A program made the position numbers and the translations under genes. The notes beneath the pieces are model-generated. The model saw only the letters and a list, made by a program, of their open reading frames with translations, did not search any database and was not told where the DNA came from. This document shows, piece after piece, positions 20,688 to 30,988 of a DNA stretch of 64,000 nucleotides. This DNA comes from an uncultured Bacteroidota bacterium (GTDB lineage Bacteria > Bacteroidota > Bacteroidia > Chitinophagales > Chitinophagaceae), in NCBI GenBank assembly GCA_903824665.1, contig CAIJXT010000030.1, forward strand, positions 62,001 to 126,000, read 5' to 3'. Numbering within the stretch: position 1 is the first letter of the stretch; each line of letters starts with the position of its first letter.

Positions 20688-21657
20688 TACTTTAAAAATG
20701 TTTTTTTAAACTCCTGCCCGCAAAGAGCAGGTAATTGTATTAAAATTGGGAGTGCAAAAGTAGGGCAGGGTAGCGAAAGTGCCAAGAAATTTATTAAGAA
20801 AATTTATGGTGACGTTGTAAGTAATTGATTATCAATGAAAATAAAGAAAAAATAATTCTGCCCGTCAATTCCCGCTATGCAGAGATTCACTACAAAGTGG
20901 CCGTTTTAAGCAGGTAGTGCTGTACCCGGTTGCACCCTTTGTCTTTTCAGGGAACGAATACTTTTTTTGCTCAGTTTTATTTTGCAATACAAGATCTGTT
21001 CATTGGTATTGAATGTCAATTGGTTACACTATTTTTTCGGTTGCATTTTTGCGCAATAATTGCGCAACTGCTTCCCACCCAGTAGGCAAAAATGTGCCTC
21101 GTCCCGGATGCGCCGTCCCGAAATAGATTTACACCTGGTTAAAAAAGTGTATCCATTGGCTTTATAATCCTGAAACTTTTTTACAACTACTGCGAGTCTG
21201 GCAACGACTCATCTTGATTTTTCAACACAAAAGTCGGACCCTCGCTGGAATAGTACAAAAAACATTACAGTGATAATACGCTGGAGGCTATATGATATCC
21301 CTCAGAGTGTTTATGATAAAAAATGAAAGAGGCCACAGGAATGGGTTGTAGCCAATTTTCTCGCGTTTCTGAAACAGCGTTTTCTGTAAAAAAGTTAGCA
21401 AACAATTATCGCGACCCATGTGAATTCCAAATATTCACCGCCAAAACAATATTCAAATGTGATATTACGGCATGTTTCATTTGATTCCTTTCCCTCCGAA
21501 CACTTACCTGTTTGTTAAGAAAAATCAAAGGAATACTTTGTTTATTCGCATTGTTGTAATAAATTCACCCCCAAATACTGTGTCATCCTGCCTATGCGGG
21601 ACGGCATGCAGTGTATTTGCGCGACCAAAAAAGTTTATTTCAGATAAATAAAAGAGT

Positions 21658-24600
21658 ATGAAAAGAGTTTGTTTCTTATTTGTATTACTGTTAACGATCA
21701 GCTTGAATGTATTTGCCCAGGAGGAATCGAAAGAAGCCCCGCAAACACATACTGTTTCGGGTAAGGTGCTTGACGAATATGGAAAAGGCATGCCGGGCGT
21801 TACAGTATCTGTAAAGGGAGCCCGCGAAACTGCTGTCACCGATGTCAACGGTGACTTTATGTTCGAAGCTCCCGATGGCGCAAACCTGATTATCATACAG
21901 GCAATAGGATACTCCAGTCAGTACATTGATGATGAAGGTCAATCAATTACTATTACCATGGTACCCATGTCAAAGCAGCTCGATGGCAACATCACCACAG
22001 CAATGGGGTTAAAGCGTGAAAAACGTGAAGTCGGATATGCCAGTACAATGGTAGGATACGAAGATCTGAACGTGGGAAGCAACACCAGCCTGCTTTCTGG
22101 CTTGCAAGGAAAAGTTGCAGGTGCTAATATCACCAGCGCTACAAACGGTCCGGGTGGTTCTACCCGTGTAGTACTCCGCGGCGAAAAATCTTTCCTCAAA
22201 AACAATAATGCACTGGTTGTGGTTGATGGTGTGATCACGAATAATTATGATCGTACAATCAGCAATCTGAATGGCGCCAATCCTGCTTTTTCGCAGCTCA
22301 ATCAGATCGATTTTGGCAACAGCGCCAACGACCTCAATCCTGATGACATTGAATCAGTTACCATATTGTCGTCTACTGCAGCAACCGCCATGTACGGTGC
22401 TATGGGCGCCAATGGTGCAATGATGTACACAACTAAAAAAGGTAAACTGAACCCCGGTAGCAAACCCGGCAAAATGGATATCTCTTTCAAAAGCACTTAT
22501 ACGCAGTCAGATGTGATGAAGTATCCTGAAGTGCAGACCAAATATGGTCAGGGTAATATCTATGGAGGTGTAGCAGACGACCGCAGCGAGTACAGAAGCT
22601 GGGGTTATGAAATGGATGGCGGATTGCGCCCATGGGGACAAGTGATCAACGGTAAGCAGCTGGTAAAACCATATTCAAACCAGCCAAACAATATCAAAAA
22701 CTTCTTTAACCACGGTAAGAACATCAGCAACAACCTGTCAATCTCAGGCGGTACCGATAAGTCTACCTACATGCTGTCGCTCAATACCGTAAACACTTCC
22801 GGAGTAGTACCCAACACCTTCTACAACAGATATGGCATACGGTTCAATGGCAGCACCCAGCTCAGCCGCAACCTCTACTCAGCCATCAATGTAAATTACA
22901 TCAACACTTACTCAAGGGTAGAAACCAGCGGAAACGGTCCGGGTTCGGTAATGAACAGTGTTTTCCAGACACCACGCGATATTCCTACATGGGAACTTGC
23001 CGACCTTGACAACAAGTTTTACTCCATGTCTTACTACGATTCTGCAGGTACTGAGCGTTATGGCAATTACAATGCATCTTACAAGAATCCGTATTGGGTC
23101 GCAAAACATTACGACAACCGCAACAAGACAGATCGTGTTTTAGGCGACTGGAAACTGGGCTGGAAAAAGAACGACTGGCATATCTTCAACCGTTTTGGTG
23201 CAGATGTAGCTGCCGACAGGTCTACTTATAACACTCCACAATTTACTGCCATTGCCAACGACCCATCTTACAATGGTTTCAATCATTTGTCGTCTGGCGG
23301 ATACACACAGTCAAACTATAACGGTCTGCGCCTTTACAATGATTTTATTGTTACCTACAATCATCAGCTCTCCCGCAATTTTGGTATGAATGTAATAGCG
23401 GGTCACAACCTTACTATGCAGCGTGACGAAACACTGGCAGGTATCATAGATCCGGCAAACGGTGGGCTGGTATTACCCAACTACTACAATCTGCAAAACA
23501 ATGCAGGACCAGTAGTTGGTTACAACAACGTAGTTAATCGTCGTACTGTGGGTACATTCGGAAGCGTTGCCTTCAACTACCAGCGCGAACTGTTTCTGGA
23601 GCTGACTGGCCGCAACGACTGGTCTTCAACCCTTATCCGCCGCCGTCAGTCTTATTTCTACCCAGCTGCCAATGCAGGTTGGATATTTACAGACCGCCTC
23701 AATAATACCGCGTTCAAGAACCACGTTATGAACTACGGAAAACTCCGTATGTCTGCGGGTGGTGCAGGTAGCGATGGTGTAGCTTATGCTAACAATAATG
23801 CAGGCTACTACCAGACGCCAATTCGTACTGCTTACGGATCAGTAGGTACACCGTTCAATGGCGTAAATGCATATCAGGTTATGAATGCGTTTGGCGACAA
23901 CAATATGCGCCCTGAGCGCACACGCGAGTTCGAAGTAGGTGCAGATATGGCATTCCTCCGCGATAAGATCAATGCATCTGTTACGTACTACCGCTCATTT
24001 ACTACTGATGTAATTGCCGCAGTGCCACTTCCTGCTTCATCTGGCTACAGTTACAACTACGTCAATGTAGGCGATGTATCTAACAATGGTATTGAATTGT
24101 CTTTCCGTGGTACACCAATATCTACCCGTTATGGTCTTAAGTGGGAACTGTTTGGTACCTACACTCAAAACAAAAACACTGTAGAGCGCCTCAACACCGG
24201 TGCGCAGAATATAGTACTTGGAGGTTTTGATGGTATGCAGATCGTAGCTGCACAGGGCCGTCCGCTGGGTTCGTTCTATGCTGCAGACATCGAATACTGG
24301 AAAGACCCTAAGGGCGAATGGCATGCAGTAGTTGATCAGGCAACTGGTTTACCAAAGGCTACCAAAGATCCTGTTTACAAAGGTTCATTCCAGCCCAAGT
24401 TTATGGCATCATGGGGTACCGATCTGAGCTACAAAGGACTTCGTTTGCATGCATTGTTCTTCACAAAGCAGGGTGGCAAATACTACAGCCAGAACAAAAT
24501 GAATATGGATGAAAATGGTACATCAGAGGCTACAACACTTAATGGTCGTAACCCCTATGTATGGCAGAACTCAGTATACCTGGTTCCTAATACGAACATA

Positions 24601-24939
24601 TACCTGCCTAACACAACCCGTTTCTCTCCTTACGACTACTATACTTCTGTACAGCCACAGCAACTGGCTGCTCAGGCAATACTCAATGCCAGCTACGTAA
24701 GGTTGCAGGAGCTGTCGCTTTCGTACAAAATACCTCAGAAGTATTACGAGCGTAGCCCGTTTGGTGGTCTTGAAGCAGGTGTATTTGGTAATAACCTGAT
24801 CCTTTGGACAGCTTCAAGCAACAAGTATGATGATCCGGAAGCTACATCAGCCGGCGCAATGGGAAATGGACAAGGATTTAACTATACCGCACGCCCCTCT
24901 CTGAGGAACTATGGTGTATACGTAAAGGTTAATTTCTAA
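21658..24939 (+). CDS. SusC/RagA family TonB-linked outer membrane protein
   Basis: Carboxypeptidase-regulatory-like N-domain, plug domain, long beta-barrel; followed by SusD. Confidence 0.95.
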   Translation: MKRVCFLFVLLLTISLNVFAQEESKEAPQTHTVSGKVLDEYGKGMPGVTVSVKGARETAVTDVNGDFMFEAPDGANLIIIQAIGYSSQYIDDEGQSITITMVPMSKQLDGNITTAMGLKREKREVGYASTMVGYEDLNVGSNTSLLSGLQGKVAGANITSATNGPGGSTRVVLRGEKSFLKNNNALVVVDGVITNNYDRTISNLNGANPAFSQLNQIDFGNSANDLNPDDIESVTILSSTAATAMYGAMGANGAMMYTTKKGKLNPGSKPGKMDISFKSTYTQSDVMKYPEVQTKYGQGNIYGGVADDRSEYRSWGYEMDGGLRPWGQVINGKQLVKPYSNQPNNIKNFFNHGKNISNNLSISGGTDKSTYMLSLNTVNTSGVVPNTFYNRYGIRFNGSTQLSRNLYSAINVNYINTYSRVETSGNGPGSVMNSVFQTPRDIPTWELADLDNKFYSMSYYDSAGTERYGNYNASYKNPYWVAKHYDNRNKTDRVLGDWKLGWKKNDWHIFNRFGADVAADRSTYNTPQFTAIANDPSYNGFNHLSSGGYTQSNYNGLRLYNDFIVTYNHQLSRNFGMNVIAGHNLTMQRDETLAGIIDPANGGLVLPNYYNLQNNAGPVVGYNNVVNRRTVGTFGSVAFNYQRELFLELTGRNDWSSTLIRRRQSYFYPAANAGWIFTDRLNNTAFKNHVMNYGKLRMSAGGAGSDGVAYANNNAGYYQTPIRTAYGSVGTPFNGVNAYQVMNAFGDNNMRPERTREFEVGADMAFLRDKINASVTYYRSFTTDVIAAVPLPASSGYSYNYVNVGDVSNNGIELSFRGTPISTRYGLKWELFGTYTQNKNTVERLNTGAQNIVLGGFDGMQIVAAQGRPLGSFYAADIEYWKDPKGEWHAVVDQATGLPKATKDPVYKGSFQPKFMASWGTDLSYKGLRLHALFFTKQGGKYYSQNKMNMDENGTSEATTLNGRNPYVWQNSVYLVPNTNIYLPNTTRFSPYDYYTSVQPQQLAAQAILNASYVRLQELSLSYKIPQKYYERSPFGGLEAGVFGNNLILWTASSNKYDDPEATSAGAMGNGQGFNYTARPSLRNYGVYVKVNF

Positions 24940-24962
24940 AGCTTACTTTTAAATAACTTGAT

Positions 24963-26492
24963 ATGTCAATAAATAAGAAAATCATTGTTGCAGCAGTTGC
25001 CGGGCTTACACTTGGTGCCACATCCTGCCGCAAATACCTTGATGTAAATGAAAACCCGAATATTGCACATGAGGTTACTGTAACAACCATGCTGCCTGCC
25101 GCACAACTGTACGTAGGATCAGCGATTGGCACAGACCTGCAGGTGAATGGATCTATATGGTCACAGTTCTGGACGCAGACCCCAATCGGGAAAGAATATA
25201 TTCCCTTTGAGCAATGCGCACCAACAGCAGCATCGTATGACGCTGGTTGGAAGAATCTCTATGCCGGAGCCAGCAACTTTTATCAGGTTGAGAAATTGTC
25301 TGTAGCGCAGCACAAAGCCCAATATCAGGCTATCGCTTTGCTCATGCAGGCTTATACGTTCCAGGCGCTTACAGATGCGTGGGGCGATGTACCATTTAAA
25401 AATGCACTGAAAGGCCAATACCCCGACGGCCACATGGTCAATCCAAGCTACGATTCCCAGAAGGTTGTGTACAAGGGTATTATCGGTTATATCGACTCTG
25501 CAAAGAAACTCATCAATTTCAATGATCCTTCCCACCCTGGCGCCGATGATCTGGTATATGGTGGTGATATGCGCAAATGGATGAAGTTTGCCAATACACT
25601 GAAGTTGCGTGCGCTGCTCCGTATGGCTCAGGTAGATCCGGTTTATGCACAGACCTCACTGGATACATTGATGATGGGTGCACCCCAGTTTATAGGAGAA
25701 GGTGATGATGCTCGCATTGTATATGGTGCAGGTATGACCAACGGTAATCCATTGTATTCAGAGCTCAACTCAATAGAACTGGGTGGTATTCAGCAATTGG
25801 CAGGAAGTAAGTCCTGCATAGACAGTATCAATACCAACAACGATTACCGTGGTGCAGTTAATTATCGTTTGCTACCTACAGTAGGCCTGGTAGGCATCAC
25901 ACAAAGTGCTTATGATATTACGCTGCCAAACGGATCTTACTCTATACCAAACGTATATACAGGTGCCGATATCAGCAGTGCATCGTCTGCTACTGCACCG
26001 GTTATGTTGCTGAGCAGCTGGGAGAGTTTCTTCCTGCAGGCAGAGGCTGTAGCTAGTGGCATGGCAGTAGGTAACGATGTTCAGCTTTTTTATAACGGCA
26101 TCCACGCCAGCTTCAATTACCATAGTAACAATCTGCTGAGCGAAATAGGTGTGACAGGTCAGGATGCATACGACATTTATGTAAATGGCGATGTGCCCAA
26201 TTCAATCCCTGCAGCATATTGGTCTATGTACCCAACAGGTGGTACGGCTTCTGACAAAGTAAGGCACATCCTCACACAGAAGTGGTTTTCAATGTGCGGC
26301 ACTCAGGGTTTTGAAGCATGGAACGAATGGCGTCGTACAGGTTATCCTGACTTCCTTGTAGCTCCACGCAACAGCCGCATTGGCACTACGGTTCCTTCAA
26401 GGTTCCTTTACCCTGCGTCTGAGGCAGCTACAAACTCTAATTTCCCTGGACTCATGCCGGTTATTACCCGTGTATGGTGGGATGTACTTTAA
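24963..26492 (+). CDS. SusD/RagB family nutrient-binding lipoprotein
   Basis: Lipobox GATSC, RKYLDVNENPN, TQKWFSMCGTQGFEAWNEWRRTGYPDF. Confidence 0.93.
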   Translation: MSINKKIIVAAVAGLTLGATSCRKYLDVNENPNIAHEVTVTTMLPAAQLYVGSAIGTDLQVNGSIWSQFWTQTPIGKEYIPFEQCAPTAASYDAGWKNLYAGASNFYQVEKLSVAQHKAQYQAIALLMQAYTFQALTDAWGDVPFKNALKGQYPDGHMVNPSYDSQKVVYKGIIGYIDSAKKLINFNDPSHPGADDLVYGGDMRKWMKFANTLKLRALLRMAQVDPVYAQTSLDTLMMGAPQFIGEGDDARIVYGAGMTNGNPLYSELNSIELGGIQQLAGSKSCIDSINTNNDYRGAVNYRLLPTVGLVGITQSAYDITLPNGSYSIPNVYTGADISSASSATAPVMLLSSWESFFLQAEAVASGMAVGNDVQLFYNGIHASFNYHSNNLLSEIGVTGQDAYDIYVNGDVPNSIPAAYWSMYPTGGTASDKVRHILTQKWFSMCGTQGFEAWNEWRRTGYPDFLVAPRNSRIGTTVPSRFLYPASEAATNSNFPGLMPVITRVWWDVL

Positions 26493-26515
26493 AACTGAAT
26501 AAAAACAAAACCAGG

Positions 26516-27163
26516 ATGAAGAAATTATTAGTATTGTCAGTTTGTGCAGCATTTGCTATTACAGGCTGCAAAAAGAAAGAAGCAACGATTTCCACGCTGC
26601 ACAACTATTCAGCGCCAACTATAATATTGCCAGACGGTGTTTATTACAGCATTCCTGTAGGTGGTTTGTTGCCAGACATAATGGCTACTGCTTACGATTC
26701 GTTCTATAATGAAGATGCTACAGTAATACTCGATCAGAGCAAACTGGACAATACCGTTCCCGGCGCGTACACAGTAACGGCTACAGCTAAGAACAAGTAT
26801 GGTATGGCGTCTTCACGTACTATTTACGTGGCAGTTACAGATGTTCCTGCACTGCCGAACCTCGCTGGTAAATACCTGCGCATTGAGACCGACGACACGG
26901 TAACACTCACAAGGCTTGCCAACGGTTTTTATCGCACGTCAGATGTAGGTGCCAATGGTATTCTGGATACTACATACGTGGTGCCTGCCTACTTTGTTCA
27001 AACCTCTGATGTTGCTTTGTCTATGCCTGTACAGTCTTCAGCGTTTGGCGACCTGTATGGTACTGATGGGTTCATCAATATGTCTGGCACTGATACTACG
27101 TACGAGTATGTGGTGCGCAACAATGCTTTTGCTCCCGTGGTTCGTATTTTCAAGAAGATCTGA
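26516..27163 (+). CDS. Lipoprotein with Ig-like/DUF5012-like domain, SusCD-associated
   Basis: Lipobox ITGCKKKEA; GAYTVTATAKNKYGMASSRTIYVAVTD; directly downstream of susD. Confidence 0.7.
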   Translation: MKKLLVLSVCAAFAITGCKKKEATISTLHNYSAPTIILPDGVYYSIPVGGLLPDIMATAYDSFYNEDATVILDQSKLDNTVPGAYTVTATAKNKYGMASSRTIYVAVTDVPALPNLAGKYLRIETDDTVTLTRLANGFYRTSDVGANGILDTTYVVPAYFVQTSDVALSMPVQSSAFGDLYGTDGFINMSGTDTTYEYVVRNNAFAPVVRIFKKI

Positions 27164-27188
27164 TTATAACTCCGGTTTACGATACATG

Positions 27189-27221
27189 CTCCCTGCTACC
27201 AGTTAGCAGGGAGTTTTTTTT
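27189..27221 (+). terminator. Intrinsic terminator
   Basis: ctccctgctaccagttagcagggag + T-run. Confidence 0.8.
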
Positions 27222-27344
27222 GCCCATACCACCTACTTGTAGCATTAGGCAGCTTTCCGCAACCCGATATGCGGCAATTGCGGGCAAAGAAAAAACCGCA
27301 CCCTGATGCAGGTGCGGTTTCTAAAGTATAATGGTTTGCCGTTC

Positions 27345-27935
27345 TTAGGAGATCTTCTCTACCTGCATATAGTTCAGCTCTACCGGAGTGGCGCGGCCAA
27401 ATATCTTTACGACAACTTTCAGTTTCTTCTTTTCCTGATTGATTTCTTCTACTGTACCATTGAAATCGTTGAACGGTCCGTCAACAATCTTCACAGTCTC
27501 ACCGATGATGTATGGTTCTGCATAGCTGATGCCCTGCTCGCTCACCTCATCCATCTTACCAAACATCTTATTCACCTCTGCCTTGCGCAGCGCTGTAGGA
27601 TGCTCTTTGCCCAGAAAGTGGATAACACCGGTTACATTCTTTACAGCATGTATAATGTCGTCAGTCAGTTTACCGTCGTTGGCTTCCAGAAGTATGTAAC
27701 CGGGGAACAGTGTTTTTTCACGGAGCACTTTTTTTCCGCTTACCACCTTGAATACCTTTTCAATAGGGCAAAGGATCTGAACTACCGAATTGCTCCAGTT
27801 GTTGATCTTTACTTCCTTATCCAGATACTCTTTTACTTTCCGCTCTTTGCCACTTACTACGCGTATCACGTACCACTTGGTATCCGGTGCGGGTTTAACG
27901 TCCGGGGTTATTACAATTTCGCTCATAGCTTCCAT
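27345..27935 (-). CDS. nusG: Transcription termination/antitermination protein NusG
   Basis: KWYVIRVVSGKERKVKEYLDKEV; KIVDGPFNDFNGTVEEINQEKKKLKVVVKIFGR. Confidence 0.95.
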   Translation of the reverse strand: MEAMSEIVITPDVKPAPDTKWYVIRVVSGKERKVKEYLDKEVKINNWSNSVVQILCPIEKVFKVVSGKKVLREKTLFPGYILLEANDGKLTDDIIHAVKNVTGVIHFLGKEHPTALRKAEVNKMFGKMDEVSEQGISYAEPYIIGETVKIVDGPFNDFNGTVEEINQEKKKLKVVVKIFGRATPVELNYMQVEKIS

Positions 27936-27937
27936 CG

Positions 27938-28135
27938 TTAATTACCTAACATTTTATAGATGAATGTCAGCACATTTTCAGATGCAAAATCCATACCGAA
28001 GATAACGGTAGTAACAAGACCCAGGGCTACCAGCACTATGATTGTAGTCTGCTGTAGTTCTTCCCACGATGGCCAGGTCACTTTATGCAGCAACTCGTCA
28101 TAAGCTTCCTGCACATAATTTCCTACTTTGCTCAT
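27938..28135 (-). CDS. secE: Preprotein translocase subunit SecE
   Basis: 65 aa, YDELLHKVTWPSWEELQQTTIIVLVA, adjacent to nusG. Confidence 0.93.
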   Translation of the reverse strand: MSKVGNYVQEAYDELLHKVTWPSWEELQQTTIIVLVALGLVTTVIFGMDFASENVLTFIYKMLGN

Positions 28136-28239
28136 TTGCTCAAGTTAAAAAAGTCAAAAATATATAACCAAAAGGTTAAAAGTACACCACAGCAACCGGC
28201 CTGAACCTGTTGTCTGGTTGTGCTTTCAACCGATTGTTG

Positions 28240-28310
28240 CACGGGCACGCGGATTCGAACCACGATCGAAGGTTTTGGAGACCTCTATTCTACCATTGAA
28301 CTATGCCCGT
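28240..28310 (-). tRNA. tRNA-Trp (CCA)
   Basis: Reverse complement ACGGGCATAGTTCAATGGTAGAATAGAGGTCTCCAAAACCTTCGATCGTGGTTCGAATCCGCGTGCCCGTG; 7-bp acceptor stem; CCA anticodon; upstream of secE-nusG. Confidence 0.95.
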
Positions 28311-28350
28311 ATAAATCACCCATCGCAGAAACCTGCAGTGGATTAAAACC

Positions 28351-28383
28351 AAAAAGTCAAAAGAAATACCTTTTGACTTTTTT
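28351..28383 (-). terminator. Candidate intrinsic terminator (vanZ-like gene)
   Basis: aaaaagtcaaaag...cttttgactttttt. Confidence 0.5.
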
Positions 28384-28478
28384 AGACACAGTGCAAAGGT
28401 AAGTAAATATTTTCATTTTCCGATTCATTTATTGAGGGTATACAGGGTATTTGTAGCAAAAATCTGTTTCGCCATCGC

Positions 28479-28910
28479 TCAACGCCCTGACGCGCTGTTT
28501 ATTTTTGCCTTTTCGCTTTTCACTTTGCCGGCAAAGTAGCTTGCAGAGCAGAATACAATGGTACCCAGTACGCCGCCTACCGTATCTGCAACTGCATCCA
28601 TAAGCTCCATACTTCTGCCCAGCATCGTCAGCTGGCCCTGCATCACCTCTATAAAGCTACCCAGCAAAAGGTAAACGATAAACAAAAGCACAAGTGACCG
28701 GAACGTATAATCAGGATAGGCACAAAGCCATAAAAAGGAAAAACCACCAAACAGCACAAAGTGCGTCCACTTATCTATTAGTGGAATGGCTACTCTCGGT
28801 AATTCTCGGGAGGGATAGAAGCACCCTACGAAAATAAGCAAGGTCCATACAATAGCGATGAACCTTGCTTGTTTTCTATACGGGGATTCCGTTAAAAATA
28901 TTGATTTCAT
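28479..28910 (-). CDS. VanZ family protein
   Basis: VWTLLIFVGCFYPSRELP...DKWTHFVLFGGFSFLW; GSFIEVMQ. Confidence 0.85.
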   Translation of the reverse strand: MKSIFLTESPYRKQARFIAIVWTLLIFVGCFYPSRELPRVAIPLIDKWTHFVLFGGFSFLWLCAYPDYTFRSLVLLFIVYLLLGSFIEVMQGQLTMLGRSMELMDAVADTVGGVLGTIVFCSASYFAGKVKSEKAKINSASGR

Positions 28911-29291
28911 TTATTCACCCACCAGTTGCTTGTAGGCAGCTGCGTCTAGCAGTGCGGCTACATCTGCCGGATTGTCAACGGTCATTTTCACCATCCATCC
29001 TGCAGTATAGGGGTCTTTGTTTACATTTTCAGGGTTACCTTCCAGATCAGCATTCACTTCAGTGATCGTGCCGCTAACAGGCAGGTAAAGATCCGATACC
29101 GTTTTTACAGCCTCTACAGTGCCGAAAATTTCGTTTGCACCCAGTGGTTTGCCCACACTGTTGATGTCTACAAATACAATATCGCCCAGTTCTTTCTGCG
29201 CGAAATCGGTAATGCCTACCGTAGCTGTGTCTCCGTCAATGCTGATCCATTCGTGATCCTTCGTGTAACGTAATGTGCCTGGAAATTCCAT
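28911..29291 (-). CDS. gcvH: Glycine cleavage system protein H
   Basis: [54 protein letters not shown]. Confidence 0.96.
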   Translation of the reverse strand: MEFPGTLRYTKDHEWISIDGDTATVGITDFAQKELGDIVFVDINSVGKPLGANEIFGTVEAVKTVSDLYLPVSGTITEVNADLEGNPENVNKDPYTAGWMVKMTVDNPADVAALLDAAAYKQLVGE

Positions 29292-29481
29292 TTGAAATGA
29301 TTTTGCGATAAAAATAGGTAAAAATATTAAAAGCACGTACCCCCGTGAAATCATTAATGAAAACATACGATCCCGTGCAGGGTGAGAAATCAGGTGATTG
29401 GGAGGAACACATTCTTTCGTTACTTTTAGAACTCCAAATAGATGCTTAACTTCACCCGGACTTTAATTTAACCTGTATATA

Positions 29482-30771
29482 ATGAAATATTCACCAATAC
29501 CATCCAAGCTATTTGAGCAAAACCGCCAGCGGTTTATTAAAAAGATGAAACCGAATTCGGTAGCTATCTTCCCGGCCAGCCCGGTATTTCCCAAGAGTGG
29601 CGATGGCCAGTATGGGTACAAGCCCGATGCCGACGTGATGTGGCTTTCCGGTGTCATTCAGGAAAAAACAATAGTTGTGCTGTATCCCGACAATCCGGAC
29701 AAAAACATGCGCGAGGTGCTGGTGCTGCTTCGCCCAAACGAATTGCTCGAAAAATGGGTAGGACATAAATTGCGCAAAGACGAAGGCACTGCCATATCGG
29801 GTATCCGTAATGTACAATGGCTCGATGGCTTTGACACCATGCTGCAGGTGATGATGAACAGCGCCGACTTTGTATATGTAAATACCAACGAGCACAACAG
29901 ACTCGATACAGAACTGCCCCGTACAGACCTTTCTTTCGTACACGAGCTCCGCAACAAGTATCCGGCACACAGCTTTGAGCGTGCCGCTAAGATCATGAAA
30001 GAGCTGCGCGCCATAAAAACCAAAGAAGAAGTAGATGTAACCAAAGAAGCAATTGCCATCACGGCCAAAACCTTCGATAGGGTACTCCGGTTTGTTCAGC
30101 CCGGTGTCATGGAGTACGAGATTGAGGCAGAGATCACGCACGAATTCCTGCGCAACAGGGCTACCGGCCATGCCTATGGCTGCATTATAGCCTCTGGCGA
30201 CAGGGCACGCACACTACATTACGAAGACAACAATCAGGAGTGCAAAGACGGCGAGTTGCTGCTGATGGATTTTGGAGCAGAGTACGGCAACTACAATGCC
30301 GACCTTACCCGCACTATCCCCGTCAATGGCAAATTCACCAAGCGGCAGAAGGAAGTGTACAATGCATGCCTGGCGGTACACAATCATGGCAAAAGCATAC
30401 TGAAACCCGGTATACTGTTCCCCGACTACGTAAAAAGCATCAATGCTGAGATGGAGAAACAACTGCTGAAGATAGGCCTGATCACCAAGGCTGATGTCAA
30501 AAATCAGGACCCCGACAATCCAGCCTTCCGCAAGTACTTCTATCACGGGGTGTCACACCACCTGGGCCTTGTTGTGCACGATGTAGGATCGTATACTGAT
30601 GCGGTTAAGGAAGGTATGCTGTTCACCATAGAGCCCGGCATTTATGTGGAAGAAGAGCAGATGGGCATCCGTATCGAAAACAACATCTGGATCACAAAAT
30701 CAGGAAACATAGACCTCTTCAAAGGCATACCTATTACAACCGACGAGATCGAAGCGGCCATGAAGCGCTGA
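29482..30771 (+). CDS. Aminopeptidase P family (Xaa-Pro) protein
   Basis: LLMDFGAEYGNYNADLTRTIPVNG; YHGVSHHLGLVVHDVG; FTIEPGIYVEEE metallopeptidase M24 motifs. Confidence 0.93.
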   Translation: MKYSPIPSKLFEQNRQRFIKKMKPNSVAIFPASPVFPKSGDGQYGYKPDADVMWLSGVIQEKTIVVLYPDNPDKNMREVLVLLRPNELLEKWVGHKLRKDEGTAISGIRNVQWLDGFDTMLQVMMNSADFVYVNTNEHNRLDTELPRTDLSFVHELRNKYPAHSFERAAKIMKELRAIKTKEEVDVTKEAIAITAKTFDRVLRFVQPGVMEYEIEAEITHEFLRNRATGHAYGCIIASGDRARTLHYEDNNQECKDGELLLMDFGAEYGNYNADLTRTIPVNGKFTKRQKEVYNACLAVHNHGKSILKPGILFPDYVKSINAEMEKQLLKIGLITKADVKNQDPDNPAFRKYFYHGVSHHLGLVVHDVGSYTDAVKEGMLFTIEPGIYVEEEQMGIRIENNIWITKSGNIDLFKGIPITTDEIEAAMKR

Positions 30772-30811
30772 TAAGGTCCGGTTCCGGATATTGCTTTTAT
30801 CCCAACTCAGT

Positions 30812-30849
30812 ACTACCCCCTGCCGGCTATCTGTCAGGGGGTAGTTTTT
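30812..30849 (+). terminator. Intrinsic terminator
   Basis: actaccccctg ccggctatctgt cagggggtagttttt. Confidence 0.85.
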
Positions 30850-30988
30850 AAAACTATTCCGGGGCAACATCCCACTCAGAACCAGCTCAATGTTCCTCCC
30901 CGTTTTCACCGGTTACCTATTACTATTTATCGGCAATGATAGGTAGGTTTTCACCCAAATAGTGTACGTTTGCAGCCACGAAAAGGAT

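Noticed and set aside
27306-27941. 211-aa + ORF
   Set aside because: Antisense to nusG, which is flanked by secE and tRNA-Trp as expected
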